Assembly (NCBI GenBank): GCA_040285825.1
Contig: JAUPSS010000012.1
Location: 124,001-188,000, forward strand
Length of the DNA stretch: 64,000 bases
Source of the DNA: Eukaryota sp. TZLM1-RC
Lineage: Eukaryota > Metamonada: BaSk clade
Direction of reading: 5' to 3'
The notes below the pieces were generated by a model. The model had not been told where the DNA came from and did not search any database. It saw nothing but the letters and a program-made list of their open reading frames with translations. Shown one piece after another: positions 43,225-53,598 of the stretch. Each line of letters opens with the position of its first letter. Within the stretch, counting starts at the first letter, position 1. Made by a program: the position numbers and the translations under genes.

Positions 43225-43800
43225 TCAGTTCTACCAAAACGTTTTGTCAAAAACTCTTCTAGTTCGTTGTTTCACAATTTCAACAAAATCATCTAGAAAA
43301 GATAAAGCAAGTGGTCCAAGCGTACCATATAAGAAAAAAACAAATGGACAAAGGACATAATGGGTGTGAGATTCAGCATTCAAGGAAACCAACTTTGCTT
43401 TTTATTTCATCAATTTTGGAATTTTCGGCAACAGACAGCGGATTCTTGGTTTTGACTGAGCTAATGGTATGAAAGAATTATTACACACATCAGTTGATCT
43501 CACATCAGTAATGATAGTGGTATCATCAAGTCCTTCAAGCATTAAATCACCTCTGTTACGACCAAAAGAATTCAAAGTGTCCTCATCAACCAAACAAGAA
43601 AGTAATGGTTCCAAATAGGAGACAATTCTGTGAGACTTAGACTTACAATAGAGCTGATCTCTAACTGCATCATCTACTTTTGACCGAAAAGTAATAAAAT
43701 GTTTACAGTTAAACAAATGATTTGGAGAAATTTTTGATCCACATTTGCAAACCAAATTGTGAGGAACGTTGTTGGGCCAAATGAAACATATTAATAAAAC
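43225..43800 (-). mobile_element. LINE-E endonuclease-region fragment
   Basis: The ORF at 43402-43755 encodes CKCGSKISPNHLFNCKHFITFRSKV and NRGDLMLEGLDDTTIITDVRSTD, the Cys-His and RGDL...D parts of the same LINE group, but with sequence distinct from A-D. The 3' end continues in other frames to about 43225 (VKQRTRRVFDKTFW-like). No reverse transcriptase remains. Confidence 0.75.
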
Positions 43801-43880
43801 ATTAATAAATGAAACATATTATATTGCGATAATATGCAAAATGAATTTTCTCCAATAATCTCCAAATTGCTCTTCAACAA

Positions 43881-44660
43881 ATGTCCACTTCGGAGCCTTC
43901 TCCTTCTCCAGATGCTGGCTTCAAATTTGACGAATGTCTTTCAGTCCCTAAATGGAAGTTGTTACTTTTTGAACGCTTAGCAGATCATTCCTTTGGTCTC
44001 AATGAACTCACATCTTTTGCTGCTGCAGCTGTTGGTTCTAGAAGACGTTCTTCAGATCGTCGCTCTCCTAAAACCAAGAAAAAATGTACACATCTTTCCG
44101 AAAAAGATGAAGTTATCAATATTGAGGATGAAGTAGAGGCCTCTGAAAACGAATATGCTGAGGGTGACAATGGAAATGAATCTGACGAATACATGCCAGA
44201 CAGCATTGAAGAACCCACCAAAGAAGAAGAAGAAGTGGAGGAAGAGCCAGTTGTTGAGGTGACGTCAAGGAAAACCCAGAAAACACCTAAATCAACCAGA
44301 AAAGAATCTAGAAAAACACCCACATCTTCAAGGAAACTACGTAGGGAACAGGCTTCCAACTCCCCACTCCCTGCAATTGCTGCTCCCAAAGAACAGTTAG
44401 CAATTGCAAAGAAAATCCTTCTTGAGATTGTCTCTTCTGGTCCTCCTTCCACTTCCCAATCTGTCGTCATGGCAGCTAGGGGAAGGACGGGGTTATTCGA
44501 GAAATTTGGATCATTGAAGTGTTTCGGTTTGGCAAGAGAACACGGGCTAAAGGTGTCATTGTTGGAGGAAATGGTTCGTCATTTGGTTAAATCAAAAAAG
44601 ATTGATTTGGGTGATGATGGGAAACTGTACCCCATCAGACCAAAATCACCTGAGATTTAG
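43881..44660 (+). CDS. Acidic nuclear-type protein with C-terminal winged-helix-like domain
   Basis: I do not recognise the family. The 259-residue protein starts at ATG 43881. Residues 55-160 are highly charged: acidic blocks (EVINIEDEVEASENEYAEGD, KEEEEVEEEPVVE) then Ser/Thr/Lys repeats (RKTQKTPKSTRKESRKTPTSSRK) like a nuclear protein. The last 90 residues (AIAKKILLEIVSSGPPST...LKCFGLAREHGLKV...EEMVRHLVKSKKI...KLYPIRP) look like a winged helix similar in pattern to the RQC domain of RecQ helicases, but without a helicase. The DNA-binding role is inferred. Confidence 0.65.
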   Translation: MSTSEPSPSPDAGFKFDECLSVPKWKLLLFERLADHSFGLNELTSFAAAAVGSRRRSSDRRSPKTKKKCTHLSEKDEVINIEDEVEASENEYAEGDNGNESDEYMPDSIEEPTKEEEEVEEEPVVEVTSRKTQKTPKSTRKESRKTPTSSRKLRREQASNSPLPAIAAPKEQLAIAKKILLEIVSSGPPSTSQSVVMAARGRTGLFEKFGSLKCFGLAREHGLKVSLLEEMVRHLVKSKKIDLGDDGKLYPIRPKSPEI

Positions 44661-45103
44661 ATTTTGATTTTGTATTGTTATAGAAAGATTATATATGAAA
44701 TAAATAAAGTTTGATTTAAGTGTGTTAGTTTTTTACTTGGAATTATAATTGATTCAGTGAATTTTAATTGATTCATCAAGGCCTTTGCTTGTGCAATGAA
44801 CAGAGAGGTTTTGGAATTCGAGAAAATGATATAGAAGTAAGTCAATCTTCTGTACGTTTCCTTTCCTTTAATTCGATTTTATCAAATCACGACAGAATTA
44901 AATTTTCGTTACTTAACTCTATTTTGAATAATATTGTTGACCTTAATACCAAGCAAGTTGTAAGTAGAATCAATCAAATCTTATATTTTTGAATTGGAGG
45001 GGTTGAAATAGCGCTAAGGTTTAGTTAATATTTATTTTTGGACTGATAGCACAAATGTTTTTGCAATACAATTTGAGAGGATAAAATAGTAAATTTTTCA
45101 TCA
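44661..45103. other. Intergenic, no gene recognised
   Basis: About 0.44 kb between two same-strand genes. A 74-codon frame at 44768-44992 has no recognisable content. An AATAAA is present about 40 bp after the upstream stop. Confidence 0.6.
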
Positions 45104-45925
45104 ATGTCACGGTCTGCATTGTCCCAACAACGCTTGAAGGGATGGAAACCCCGGCTATCCTTCAATGTTATACGTACATATCCACTTGTAGCATCAGTCA
45201 TATGCTTAGTCATATCATTTATCCTCTTATTTCCATCTTTCCTCATGACTAGGGTGACCTATAGATACGATGATCAATGTTCAGAGGGCTCATGTACAGT
45301 TTCCATTCCAATTCCTAAAACAATGTCATCACCAATCTACATGTATTACAAACTCAACAACTTTCATCAGAATCACAGACGCTACATTAGTTCCTTCTCC
45401 CGTAACCAACTATATGGCAACTCCCCATCTGAAAGAGCACTAGAGTCAGACTGCCAGCCTCTCTACTCACTGAACGATACTCCCCTCCTCCCATGCGGAT
45501 TAGTACCCAACACAATGTTCAATGATTCTTTTTCTCTTCACATCGAGGGAGTCCCGCTCGCCATAGACAACGACAACATCATATGGGAATCTGAGAAGAA
45601 GCGCTATGAGACCAACCCGGAATTCTCAATGGATGTGGAATCACCCCATTTCATTTCTTGGATGAAGATCTCTCCATTCTCTCCGGTTATCAAGCTCTGG
45701 GGCGTCATTGAAACCTCCATACCCATGGGGGACTTGGTTGTTGAGATTGCGAATAATTTCCCAAATGTAGAGGGGGGAAGGAAGTCAATTGTCTTGATGG
45801 AAAGAAATGCTATTGGGGGCAATGCTATACCTTTGGGCATCCTGTCCCTCATAAGTAGTATTTGCTGTGTCTTAATGACCTTTTACTTTGGTTTATTGGG
45901 TAGTCGAATAGAGACCACTGTGTAA
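45104..45925 (+). CDS. CDC50: CDC50/LEM3-family P4-ATPase flippase subunit
   Basis: CDC50 proteins are beta subunits needed for ER exit and activity of phospholipid flippases. The 273-residue protein begins at ATG 45104. It has the family motifs QQRLKGWKPRLS (N-terminus), a first membrane segment at about 29-50, YRYDDQC, IYMYYKLNNFHQNHRRYISS, QLYGNSP, CQPL...LPCGLVPNTMFNDSF, and a second membrane segment at about 241-262. It is shorter than the usual 320-400 residues because the C-terminal half of the lumenal domain is compact. No intron. Confidence 0.95.
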   Translation: MSRSALSQQRLKGWKPRLSFNVIRTYPLVASVICLVISFILLFPSFLMTRVTYRYDDQCSEGSCTVSIPIPKTMSSPIYMYYKLNNFHQNHRRYISSFSRNQLYGNSPSERALESDCQPLYSLNDTPLLPCGLVPNTMFNDSFSLHIEGVPLAIDNDNIIWESEKKRYETNPEFSMDVESPHFISWMKISPFSPVIKLWGVIETSIPMGDLVVEIANNFPNVEGGRKSIVLMERNAIGGNAIPLGILSLISSICCVLMTFYFGLLGSRIETTV

Positions 45926-46569
45926 TTTGGTTTATCATTGTTGCATAAATGTTTATGTTATTTATTATGCGTCTTGTGAATTATTCTTCTAGTATTGGGG
46001 TTAGGATAGCCCAAATAAACCATTATCTGGGCTAAAGCTACAATTGGGTTGGATTCAAATGAGTCCGGTATTACACACTGTACAGGTCAAGTAACTGTTG
46101 TTAGCGAGAAGCCCATCTCTATTTTCTAGTATGTGTTATCTAGGCAGCTTTGTATGTTGGAAATTGAATAATGAGAATAAACTACCGAATAGAACCCCTT
46201 AATAAAGAGGTTTCTTTATTGCAATGTTTATTCAAAAAGAACAAAACACTTAAAAACAATTAAACTGCATTATGCAACTACTCGTTCTTCAAGTACTTCG
46301 AGGTGATCAGAATCAACTCCTGGCGCGTCAACGTTTTCAACTGTTCACCGAAGCGGAACCAAACATTTTCTCACGGTAGGTGGGTCCCTGCACTGAGTTG
46401 TTAGCGATGAAGAGGTTATTGGATGGGCCTGTAATAGTAGAGTGTTACCTCACCGAAAGCAAAGCTTGTATTCTTGAAGTTTTTTTCATTTGTGATTATG
46501 GTGTATTTTAAACAAGTATTTTATATAAATGCTACAATATTCCTTATTGAACTACAACACTTAGTAAAA
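45926..46569. other. Intergenic, no gene recognised
   Basis: About 0.64 kb with no frame of interest. Confidence 0.6.
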
Positions 46570-46690
46570 TTAGATAAGAACTAATGGGACTAAATTCACC
46601 AAACCAAGGTTTCCTCTACAAAATCCTCATCTACTTGTTTTCTCGCCATCGCTTCTCTTATTGGATAAAGAAATGGAGATACAAAATGAA
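46570..46690 (-). mobile_element. LINE-B 3'-terminal remnant
   Basis: The minus strand resembles the last 100 bp of LINE-B (segment encoding the end with DFVEEI, then the conserved CCCATTAGTT... tail) with many changes. It is a very short truncated copy or remnant. Confidence 0.65.
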
Positions 46691-47046
46691 GGGAAAATTG
46701 TGATCCTCTATTCAGTAGTTTACTTTACACCAATTGATCATAGAACATGACAAACTTGCACAAAATGATCAATGTAATTAGTCGTCAGTAATCATGACTG
46801 TTGATTATATTACTTTATCAAGAAATGGTCATGGAATATAATGTAAATGAATTTTTGTATATGAGAAGAAAACAAGGAAATTGAACAATAGAAGAATCAT
46901 TATACAATCTACAATCACTCGCATAACGAAGCTATGTTGGATTGTCACGTCATCACACGTGATTTGTCTATAACAACATCACTGCCAGCTATTCTGTCCC
47001 ATCTAACTGGAAAATTGTAAGTTTTTCTTCATTATTTTTAGTAGAA

Positions 47047-49065
47047 TTTTATTATATTACGAAGAATCAAATAAAAACAAAACAAACTAAAACACATAAG
47101 AAACTAAATTCTCCACGCCAACTCTTGATGTATCCTTATAAAGTTTGGACATCATTAAACTCAGGTACTTGGGAACACTTCTGTACAAAGCGAAAATAAT
47201 ACGATTCTTCCATAAATTCCCTACAAAATTCTTACCACTTGAACGACATAAATTACCAAAATCATTGATGAAATTCAAGGCGGATTGTCCAATGTTGTCA
47301 AAAATCGAAAAGGCAAAAGGAACAAACGAAAACATCGAGTAAAGATTCTTATTTAAATCATTTAATATCTCAGTATATTTATCTCTCTTACGATCTTCAG
47401 CCTTGTTTAAATGACCATTAGTACTAAGTAAAACATCATCGCGATAAACAAAAGCAAAGGGATCAACTGTAGTGAAATCAACAACAACTTGAGAGGAATC
47501 CACAAAAGGAGCAATTAAATCACCTCGACGTGAATTAAATAGATTATTATCGCTATAATGCTTCAACAATGGTTCTACTTTGCAACTGAAATTGTAACAC
47601 TTGAACATCTCATATGTCACATCACGAACGGCATTATGAAGAACTGACCTATATTGGAGAAATTTCTTACAGCTCACAATATGACGGAAATTGGCAGTAG
47701 GTTTTTTGTTACAAATACAATAAGAATTGTCCAAAAGACCACTTGCATACATCCCTAATCTCAACCGCATGTTTTGTTTCACAGCTTCATTTGTTAAGTG
47801 AAGACCAAATGGCCTTGGTTGCTGAGATATTAAACTAGTGCAGTTCTGAATGTCTGATAAAAAGGCAGCAAAGACGGGATTATTAATCTTAGTCACACTA
47901 AGTCGTTTAGAAAAATCCAGGTCTTCAAAACCAATTAGAACAGACTGCTGTTACTTCACAACAGCAAGATGAAGATTGGTAAAAGATCTCGAAGGCACAG
48001 CAGGCAAACTTGAAGGAAAACTCCTATTCCAAACATCAACAGGTAGTTTCTGCACCATGTTTTCAAGAGAAATTAATAAAGGATCTTATTCATTCAAAGG
48101 AATATGATCAAAACGAAGTTTCCACTCAAAAAGAAAATTTTTCATACCACCAATAAAAGCACTTTTGCATAAATACTCTGCTTTTGAAAAACCAACTCCA
48201 CCAAATTTAGGACTAAAAAATGCATGATAAGGAATTTTAGATGGACAAACTTCTACTAAATTTCCTAAGAAATTTGTTCTCAAAGTATTAAATTGACGTG
48301 CAAAATCATGAGAAATTGTGGGAGATAAAGAACGAAGAAGATGATTAATTTTTGATCCAACACACACATTTAGGACCGAAGACGCTAAATGTTTGTCAAT
48401 TTCTAGATCTTGAATAGCCAAAAGTTGCTCTTCGATTTTTTCCAAAATACCTGACAAAATCGATTTAACTTTTTCACAATTTCCAAAATAAGAGCCAAGA
48501 AACCGAATAGCATCTTCCTCGTAATCAACGTATTTGATAAAAGTTTCATTAAATGCCACCTCCGCATTCTGATTACCAATAATGAAACACTTGGGCAATT
48601 TAATATCTAACCCTATTTGTTTGGACAGAAAAACAAAATGTTGTAACCCGTGTTGTAAAAGAGACAAAGGGCCGATAAGTGATAAATCATCTGCATAAGC
48701 ACATATATGAATGTCAGGAAAATCCGACTTAAATTTTACCAAAACTGATTGCAGTGCTAAGCAAAAGAAAAATGGACCCAATGGATCCCCTTGTTTGACG
48801 CCTCTTGACGAAACAATATTCGCAGATTAAAAAATTAAGTTTGAGGGTGATCCATACATCAATTTAAAATACGGCAAAAGTGGAGGATAATGTAGTACAA
48901 GTTCTTGCAAAATACTGGAGCGAAAAACCGAGTTGAAAGCATTTTTAAAATCAATGTTCAATAAATAATTTTCGCATTTTTGATTGAAAAGTAAATCTGT
49001 ACACAACGCAGCACAAGTTGTGCCATCAGGAATTCCGATAGCAAACTGATAAGGACGAAAAAAAA
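47047..49065 (-). mobile_element. LINE-D, 5'-truncated, 10-bp TSD
   Basis: TTTAGTAGAA occurs at 47037-47046 and 49066-49075. The minus strand encodes the reverse transcriptase from QFAIGIPDGTT through NIDFKNAFNSV, GVKQGDPLGPFFFCLAL and ICAYADDLSLIG (ADD box; ORF 48086-48781), then GGVGFSKAEYLCKSAF, and in ORF 47087-47896 CICNKKPTANFRHIVSCKKF, SRRGDLIAPFVDSSQVVVDFTTVDP and the C-terminus. A stop (LIF*SANIV) and a break near 47900-48080 disable it. It is clearly a separate family from A-C. Confidence 0.9.
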
Positions 49066-49075
49066 TTTAGTAGAA

Positions 49076-49563
49076 ATGTTCATTTTTAATCTTACTTTCT
49101 CTTCTTTGTTCAATAAATAATCTATTGATTCTTTTTTAGTTCTTAACAATAATATTAAATTTGTCTCCATAAATCAGCCCCCATAAACAATCTTCATTGG
49201 AAAAAGGTCCTCTACTTAGGAACGGAACATGAACATACATAATAACATTGAACTCAAACCCTAGTTTTTCTGAAACCTGGTTGAATGTTAAGCTGTTGAT
49301 AATTCCTTGCCGATTTGTGTGAGTAAATTGGAAGTTTGTTGTTGATGAAGTTGGTAAAGAAAATAGTTTTTTGTATATAAATAATTTTAAAGAAATTCTG
49401 AGCAAGATGAAAAGGTAGTTAGCCAAGTATATATCTTCCGAGAAGATGGAAAGGTGAAAACAATAATAAATACTACATTTAATAGTGATACTGTTTTTCC
49501 TCAAACAGTGGTATGTTTAATTATTTAAAACAGATTAAAAATAATATTGTTTATCACAATTAT
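49076..49563. other. Intergenic, no gene recognised
   Basis: AT-rich spacer downstream of the zinc-knuckle gene. The 122-codon frame at 49136-49504 (minus) has no recognisable content. Confidence 0.55.
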
Positions 49564-50091
49564 CTAAGCAAAATAGCACTCCCATATGACATGGTTTGAC
49601 TTACCACAACACAAACAAAACGCCCTTCTATTAAAGGCAGGTCTATTGGAACACTGTTTGCAATAATGCATTCCTTTACAATAAATGCAATAAAGTTCAG
49701 GAAAATCATCAGAACAGTCACACGGCATCTCTCCATGTTGTCCACCACATTTATAACAGTAATCTGTGGCTTCGAGGTCCAAAACCCCAAATGTATTTAT
49801 AGGACAGTCCTTCCACATATGACCCTCCCTGCCGCACACATAGCATCCGTGAGAGAGACGCCATGGGTCAACTTCTCTTTTGTGTGATGGAGAACGGAAA
49901 TAACGGAATGAAGTGGCAAAATAATGCCCATCGTCGTCATTTGAAGAAGGTACTGCGGTGAGATCACATACCATTTTGTCAGCCTTAGTTATGGCGATCT
50001 CTGCCTCGTATTCGCTATCTGGAGAGTCATCACGTAACCCTGTGGTTTGTTCATCATATACTTGGGTGTCATCTTCATCAGGACTAATCAT
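49564..50091 (-). CDS. Zinc-knuckle (CCHC) protein, Air1/2- or ZCCHC7-like
   Basis: The 175-residue protein starts at ATG 50089-50091. An acidic N-terminus of about 80 residues precedes a run of at least three CCHC-type knuckles: CYVCGREGHMWKDC, CYKCGGQHGEMPC, CIYCKGMHYCKQC and CLCCGKSNHVIWEC. Tandem knuckles with this spacing are typical of Air1/2 and ZCCHC7, RNA-binding subunits of the TRAMP exosome adaptor; a transposon gag origin is less likely because no element surrounds it. The specific function is not established. Confidence 0.7.
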   Translation of the reverse strand: MISPDEDDTQVYDEQTTGLRDDSPDSEYEAEIAITKADKMVCDLTAVPSSNDDDGHYFATSFRYFRSPSHKREVDPWRLSHGCYVCGREGHMWKDCPINTFGVLDLEATDYCYKCGGQHGEMPCDCSDDFPELYCIYCKGMHYCKQCSNRPAFNRRAFCLCCGKSNHVIWECYFA

Positions 50092-50238
50092 ATATTCATA
50101 GGGGTCTTCGTGTTACAACAGTTGGGGTAATGAGTTGGTGACTGTGAATCTTCAATTGTGGTTTTCGTTTTGTGCACTGCATTTTGGTGCTGAATTCCCC
50201 CAAACTACACTTCTTCTGTTTCTGCCTTCATAAACTTG

Positions 50239-50496
50239 ATGAATCCATACGAATCACCCATAAAACTTGCTTGTTTAGAGGATGTACAATCCCCAGGTAC
50301 ACCACAACTTGAATTTCCCTTTTCTACTTCTGAAATGACTGAAGATGTACAATCTCTACGTTCACCACAACTTGTCGAACCTCCTTCTGCGAAATTGTTT
50401 TCATTTGTTCAGAAAGACAATTCAATGCTGCTACCAATGTCGAAAACTCACATAGTTTTGAATTTTAATAAATTAGTTTTAATACGTAAACAATGA
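50239..50496 (+). CDS. Small hypothetical protein (doubtful)
   Basis: An 85-residue frame from the ATG at 50239 with an internal repeat: EDVQSPGTPQLEFP and EDVQSLRSPQLVEP. It is divergent from the zinc-knuckle gene with about 150 bp between them. No known domain. The repeat hints at coding, but the evidence is weak. Confidence 0.3.
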   Translation: MNPYESPIKLACLEDVQSPGTPQLEFPFSTSEMTEDVQSLRSPQLVEPPSAKLFSFVQKDNSMLLPMSKTHIVLNFNKLVLIRKQ

Positions 50497-50534
50497 AAGA
50501 TTATTGTTATTTATTGTGACAAAAAACAACCTTA

Positions 50535-51440
50535 TTCTTTTGTATCATGCTCGACATACTCACAAAGATCAGGATTACTTAAATACGGTGAAACATAAAA
50601 CTTTCTGTTGAGCCAACCCGCATGTTCAAACAACAAAGTACAATCATAATTTCTCAAGCTCTCTAAGCATGACAAAATCACCAGTGATGGAGGAGCAAAA
50701 GGGTAAAGAGAAGACTCTTTTCGAACACATCTTCGTAAGATATCAAAAAATGCTTCAATGGGATTAGATTCTGGTGCTTATAGCTGTAAAATCATATATC
50801 TGAGTCCTGTTTTCCGTACTGCATTGAAAAAATGAGGAGATTTGTGAATACCATAACCATCCATAATTAGCACTGATCTTGGAACAGGAAACCTGTGGGT
50901 TACACCGGAAAAAATAAGATCTTTCAAGAAACCAATGAATTGGATTCGATTAAAATGTCCTTCTTTCATTTGCCCAGCAAGGTAATCAAATCGGTTGATA
51001 GCCACTACTACAGAGATTTGTGCTACAATTGATTTTATTCCTTTGATAAACGGACTTTTGCCAGTAGGGGACCAAATATATTTAGTGTGAAAATGCTTTC
51101 TAATAAAGGATAGTTCATCAATAAGCAGTAACTGAGAATGAATTACAGGTCCCACTACTGAGGAGAACTTCAAAGAAAACTTATTTATTAGACTTGTCTT
51201 GCATTTAGATACCACTACACGAGCAACCTTGTTACTATATCCCGCATTCTGGAGAATTCTATTGATTGTACTTTCAGAAACTTTCTTCCCAAATGTCCCT
51301 TAAATGAGCTCCATTCACCACTTGGATTAATTCCATTATGTTTGCAACAGAATTTCGAATTGTGTTGAGTGGTGGTAATGGTAGTTTTCCATTTTCTATG
51401 AATTGAATGAGAGACAACACCGTCAGTCAATTTTAAATCA
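50535..51440 (-). pseudogene. Tc1/mariner-like DD34E transposase relic
   Basis: In one minus-strand frame one reads a helix-turn-helix (VSESTINRILQNAGYSNKVARV), LLIDELSFIR (first D), YIWSPTGKSPF, VLIMDGYGIHKS (second D), and APESNPIEAFFDILR (E). Exactly 34 positions separate the second D from E. A TAA replaces the usual Tyr just before APESNPIE (ORF ends at 50778), another stop precedes GTFGKK, and the N-terminal part is frameshifted. No terminal inverted repeats were found. Confidence 0.85.
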
Positions 51441-51695
51441 CAACTTAGTTCTAATTAATGCACTGTTTCATAGAATCAATCAATCAAAGTCTGGTTTTGT
51501 TCTGTCAAATGATTAGTTTTACTTACTTGTAAAGCACAATAAGAATGTTCTTTCTCTTTTCAACTACTATCTTACAAATACCTAAAATACGTAAACTAAC
51601 TATTAGTAATTTTATACATCATCTTTCAATCATAACTTTTGTAATTAAAATGAGATCAAGTGTTTATAATTACAACATTAAAATGAAATTTATAA

Positions 51696-52433
51696 TCATT
51701 TCTTGCTACAAGATCCTATGAACATTGATACATCATCCAATTTGTGCTTCTTTACTGAAATTGAACCAAAAACAATAGGTGAAGCATGCTGGCTAAAGCT
51801 AAACTCCCCTTTGCTCTTCCCTGCAACCTTAGATGCTCCAGGTAGACTGGCTGCGGCATTAATATGAGTTGTGCTGTGATGAGAAAACAAAACCAAAACA
51901 ACATACATTTCTGTTTCCAAAATAGACCGTACATAATCCACATTATCTCCACCAATAACGTCATTCTTATTGACAGCAATGAGCACGGGTATGCGACGCT
52001 TAACAACATCATCGTTGGAAAGAACTTCATATAGAAGCCTTCCGGTCTGCGACTTGGTTTGTTCGATATTAGGTCCATCTATCATAAACACGATGGCAAT
52101 AGAGCGCCGCAGGACAGTAGAGAGAGCACCACGAAGCCTTTCATGACCAGGGAAATCTAATAGAGCTATTGATTTTCTATGTTTTCGGGTCAGTTTCGGA
52201 ATAAATGTGTTTGTATCAAAGGTGGCCTCATTTTGTACCATCGAAGTGTGAGTTTTGATGAGATCACCTGTTTTGTAGTGGTAAAACAATGCGGTTTTTC
52301 CCGAGTCAACAGGACCAATGAGGGAGATAACATCGGCAACACGTCTTGATCGAAGTAATCCTCTAAATATCAGAAGGATGATGAGAAAGACAAATGCTGG
52401 AACAGTGACATAGACTATATTTAAGTAGTTCAT
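51696..52433 (-). CDS. SRPRB: Signal recognition particle receptor subunit beta (one 33-nt intron)
   Basis: SR-beta is the membrane-anchored GTPase that holds SR-alpha at the ER. The start is ATG 52431-52433. A membrane segment at about 7-25 precedes the GTPase domain: GPVDSGKTALFYHY (P-loop), DFPGHERLR (G3) and AVNKND (G4). The frame reads through a 33-nt intron at 51906-51874; its removal gives ETEITTHINAAASLPG, matching the EKEIN-type sequence of the family, and a protein of 234 residues. It is divergent from the SAP-SWIM gene with 120 bp between the start codons. Confidence 0.93.
   Translation of the reverse strand: MNYLNIVYVTVPAFVFLIILLIFRGLLRSRRVADVISLIGPVDSGKTALFYHYKTGDLIKTHTSMVQNEATFDTNTFIPKLTRKHRKSIALLDFPGHERLRGALSTVLRRSIAIVFMIDGPNIEQTKSQTGRLLYEVLSNDDVVKRRIPVLIAVNKNDVIGGDNVDYVRSILETEMYVVLVLFSHHSTTHINAAASLPGASKVAGKSKGEFSFSQHASPIVFGSISVKKHKLDDVSMFIGSCSKK
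51874..51906 (-). other. SRPRB intron (in-frame, 33 nt)
   Basis: GTATGTTGTT start and CTCATCACAG end. The length is a multiple of three with no stop, so an ORF finder reads through it and adds 11 hydrophobic residues (MYVVLVLFSHH) not expected in the family. Confidence 0.85.
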
Positions 52434-52553
52434 TAGGAAGGTGTGTTAAGTCCAGTGACTGAATCGTCAGTTCTTTTGGAGATAAAGTTGACCTCAAAAT
52501 GTAAAGACAAAACCACTCTAATCTTACAATTTCATAATAATAACTATACCATA
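52434..52553. promoter_or_regulatory. Bidirectional promoter region
   Basis: Only 120 bp separate the ATG codons of SRPRB (minus) and the SAP-SWIM gene (plus), so both promoters must lie here or overlap the coding sequences. No specific element is recognised. Confidence 0.45.
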
Positions 52554-53598
52554 ATGCATCCCGATGAAGCAGACTTCAACAATCTAGATCCTACTGCATC
52601 TTATTCTGCCAGCTTCCTGGACTCTTTACGTCACAAAATGGACAAGAAATGGGCCCAAATATATTGTACCCACCGTGAAATTAAACATTATGGCAAAAAA
52701 CAAGAACTAATACAGCGAGTCATTGATCATGCCGCTGGAAAAAAGGTTCCTTCAGCAAGACGTTATGGCAAGAGGCATAAATTAGCAAGCTCTGCACCCA
52801 GTACACCAGCCCCAGGTGCAGAGCCCACTCAGACAACAACAGAACAAGTTACTCATCCTACACAAGGACCTAGAAGTATTGATTCTACTGTTGTTCCAGC
52901 TGTGTTCTCTCTAGACCTACATGAATCTCCTCTTGGAAGAATCCAGCTGTCACAGTATGGGTTTTATCTCTCAATCTTACCACAGAGCAATGAAACCACA
53001 TCCTGCTCCATCAGGTTTTGGACTCATTCCCGCCAATGAATCATTGTATAATGCCATCAGTGACGATCCTAGAAGGCTGATAGCTCCGTCTGTTTACCTC
53101 AACAATCGCATGGACGGTGTTCTCTCATCTTTGAGTTTTAAAATCCTATTCTGGCCCAATCTTGAGGATTTGGTTCCCACTTCACTCGCTAAAACTTGGT
53201 TTGTTCAGGATTCTGAAAACCAAATGGTCTGTAAAACCACAATATCTTCAACATACCACTGTGACTGCAACACCACACTTTTTCCCTGCAATCATGTTCT
53301 CTTCATCCTTCTCCGGGCCCTCTCCCTGGAAAGAACAAACAATGCTCTTAGTGTCACAGGACTCCATGGCCATGAACTGTTATGGTTATGGAAGCATTCT
53401 CTCAAACATTTTCTTCGAGTTAAAGCTTGGTGTAGAGTTTGCTGTTCTACATTGGAAAAGGATTCAGATGTTGTTTCTTGTCATAATTGTGCTTGCCAAA
53501 TACACAGAAAATGTGGTGAATTTTGGAGGGATTTTAAGCTGAGGATAGGTACCACCCCTGATTGTATGTTGTGTGGACAAACTTATAGGTTTGGTTGA
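52554..53598 (+). CDS. SAP / SWIM / RING-like zinc-finger protein (one intron)
   Basis: Exons 52554-52954 and 52986-53598 give 337 residues. The start is the ATG in MHPDEADFNNLD. Residues 33-60 (REIKHYGKKQELIQRVIDHA) resemble a SAP DNA-binding motif. After a Ser/Thr/Pro linker, a SWIM finger has C226-x-C228, C235-x-H237 (CDCNTTLFPCNH), and a C-terminal RING- or PHD-like set follows (CRVCCS...CHNCACQIHRKC...CMLCG). SWIM plus RING-type fingers occur in ubiquitin ligases of the ZSWIM2/MEX kind; an E3 role is inferred only. I do not know this exact architecture. Confidence 0.75.
52955..52985 (+). other. Intron of SAP-SWIM gene
   Basis: A 31-nt GT...AG intron, GTATGGGTTT start and CTTACCACAG end. 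Removal joins the two overlapping frames as IQLSQAMKPHPAPSGFG. Confidence 0.88.

Noticed and set aside
49136-49504. 122-codon minus-strand frame
   Set aside because: No recognisable motif; it lies next to the LINE-D junction, and I could not connect it to a gene.
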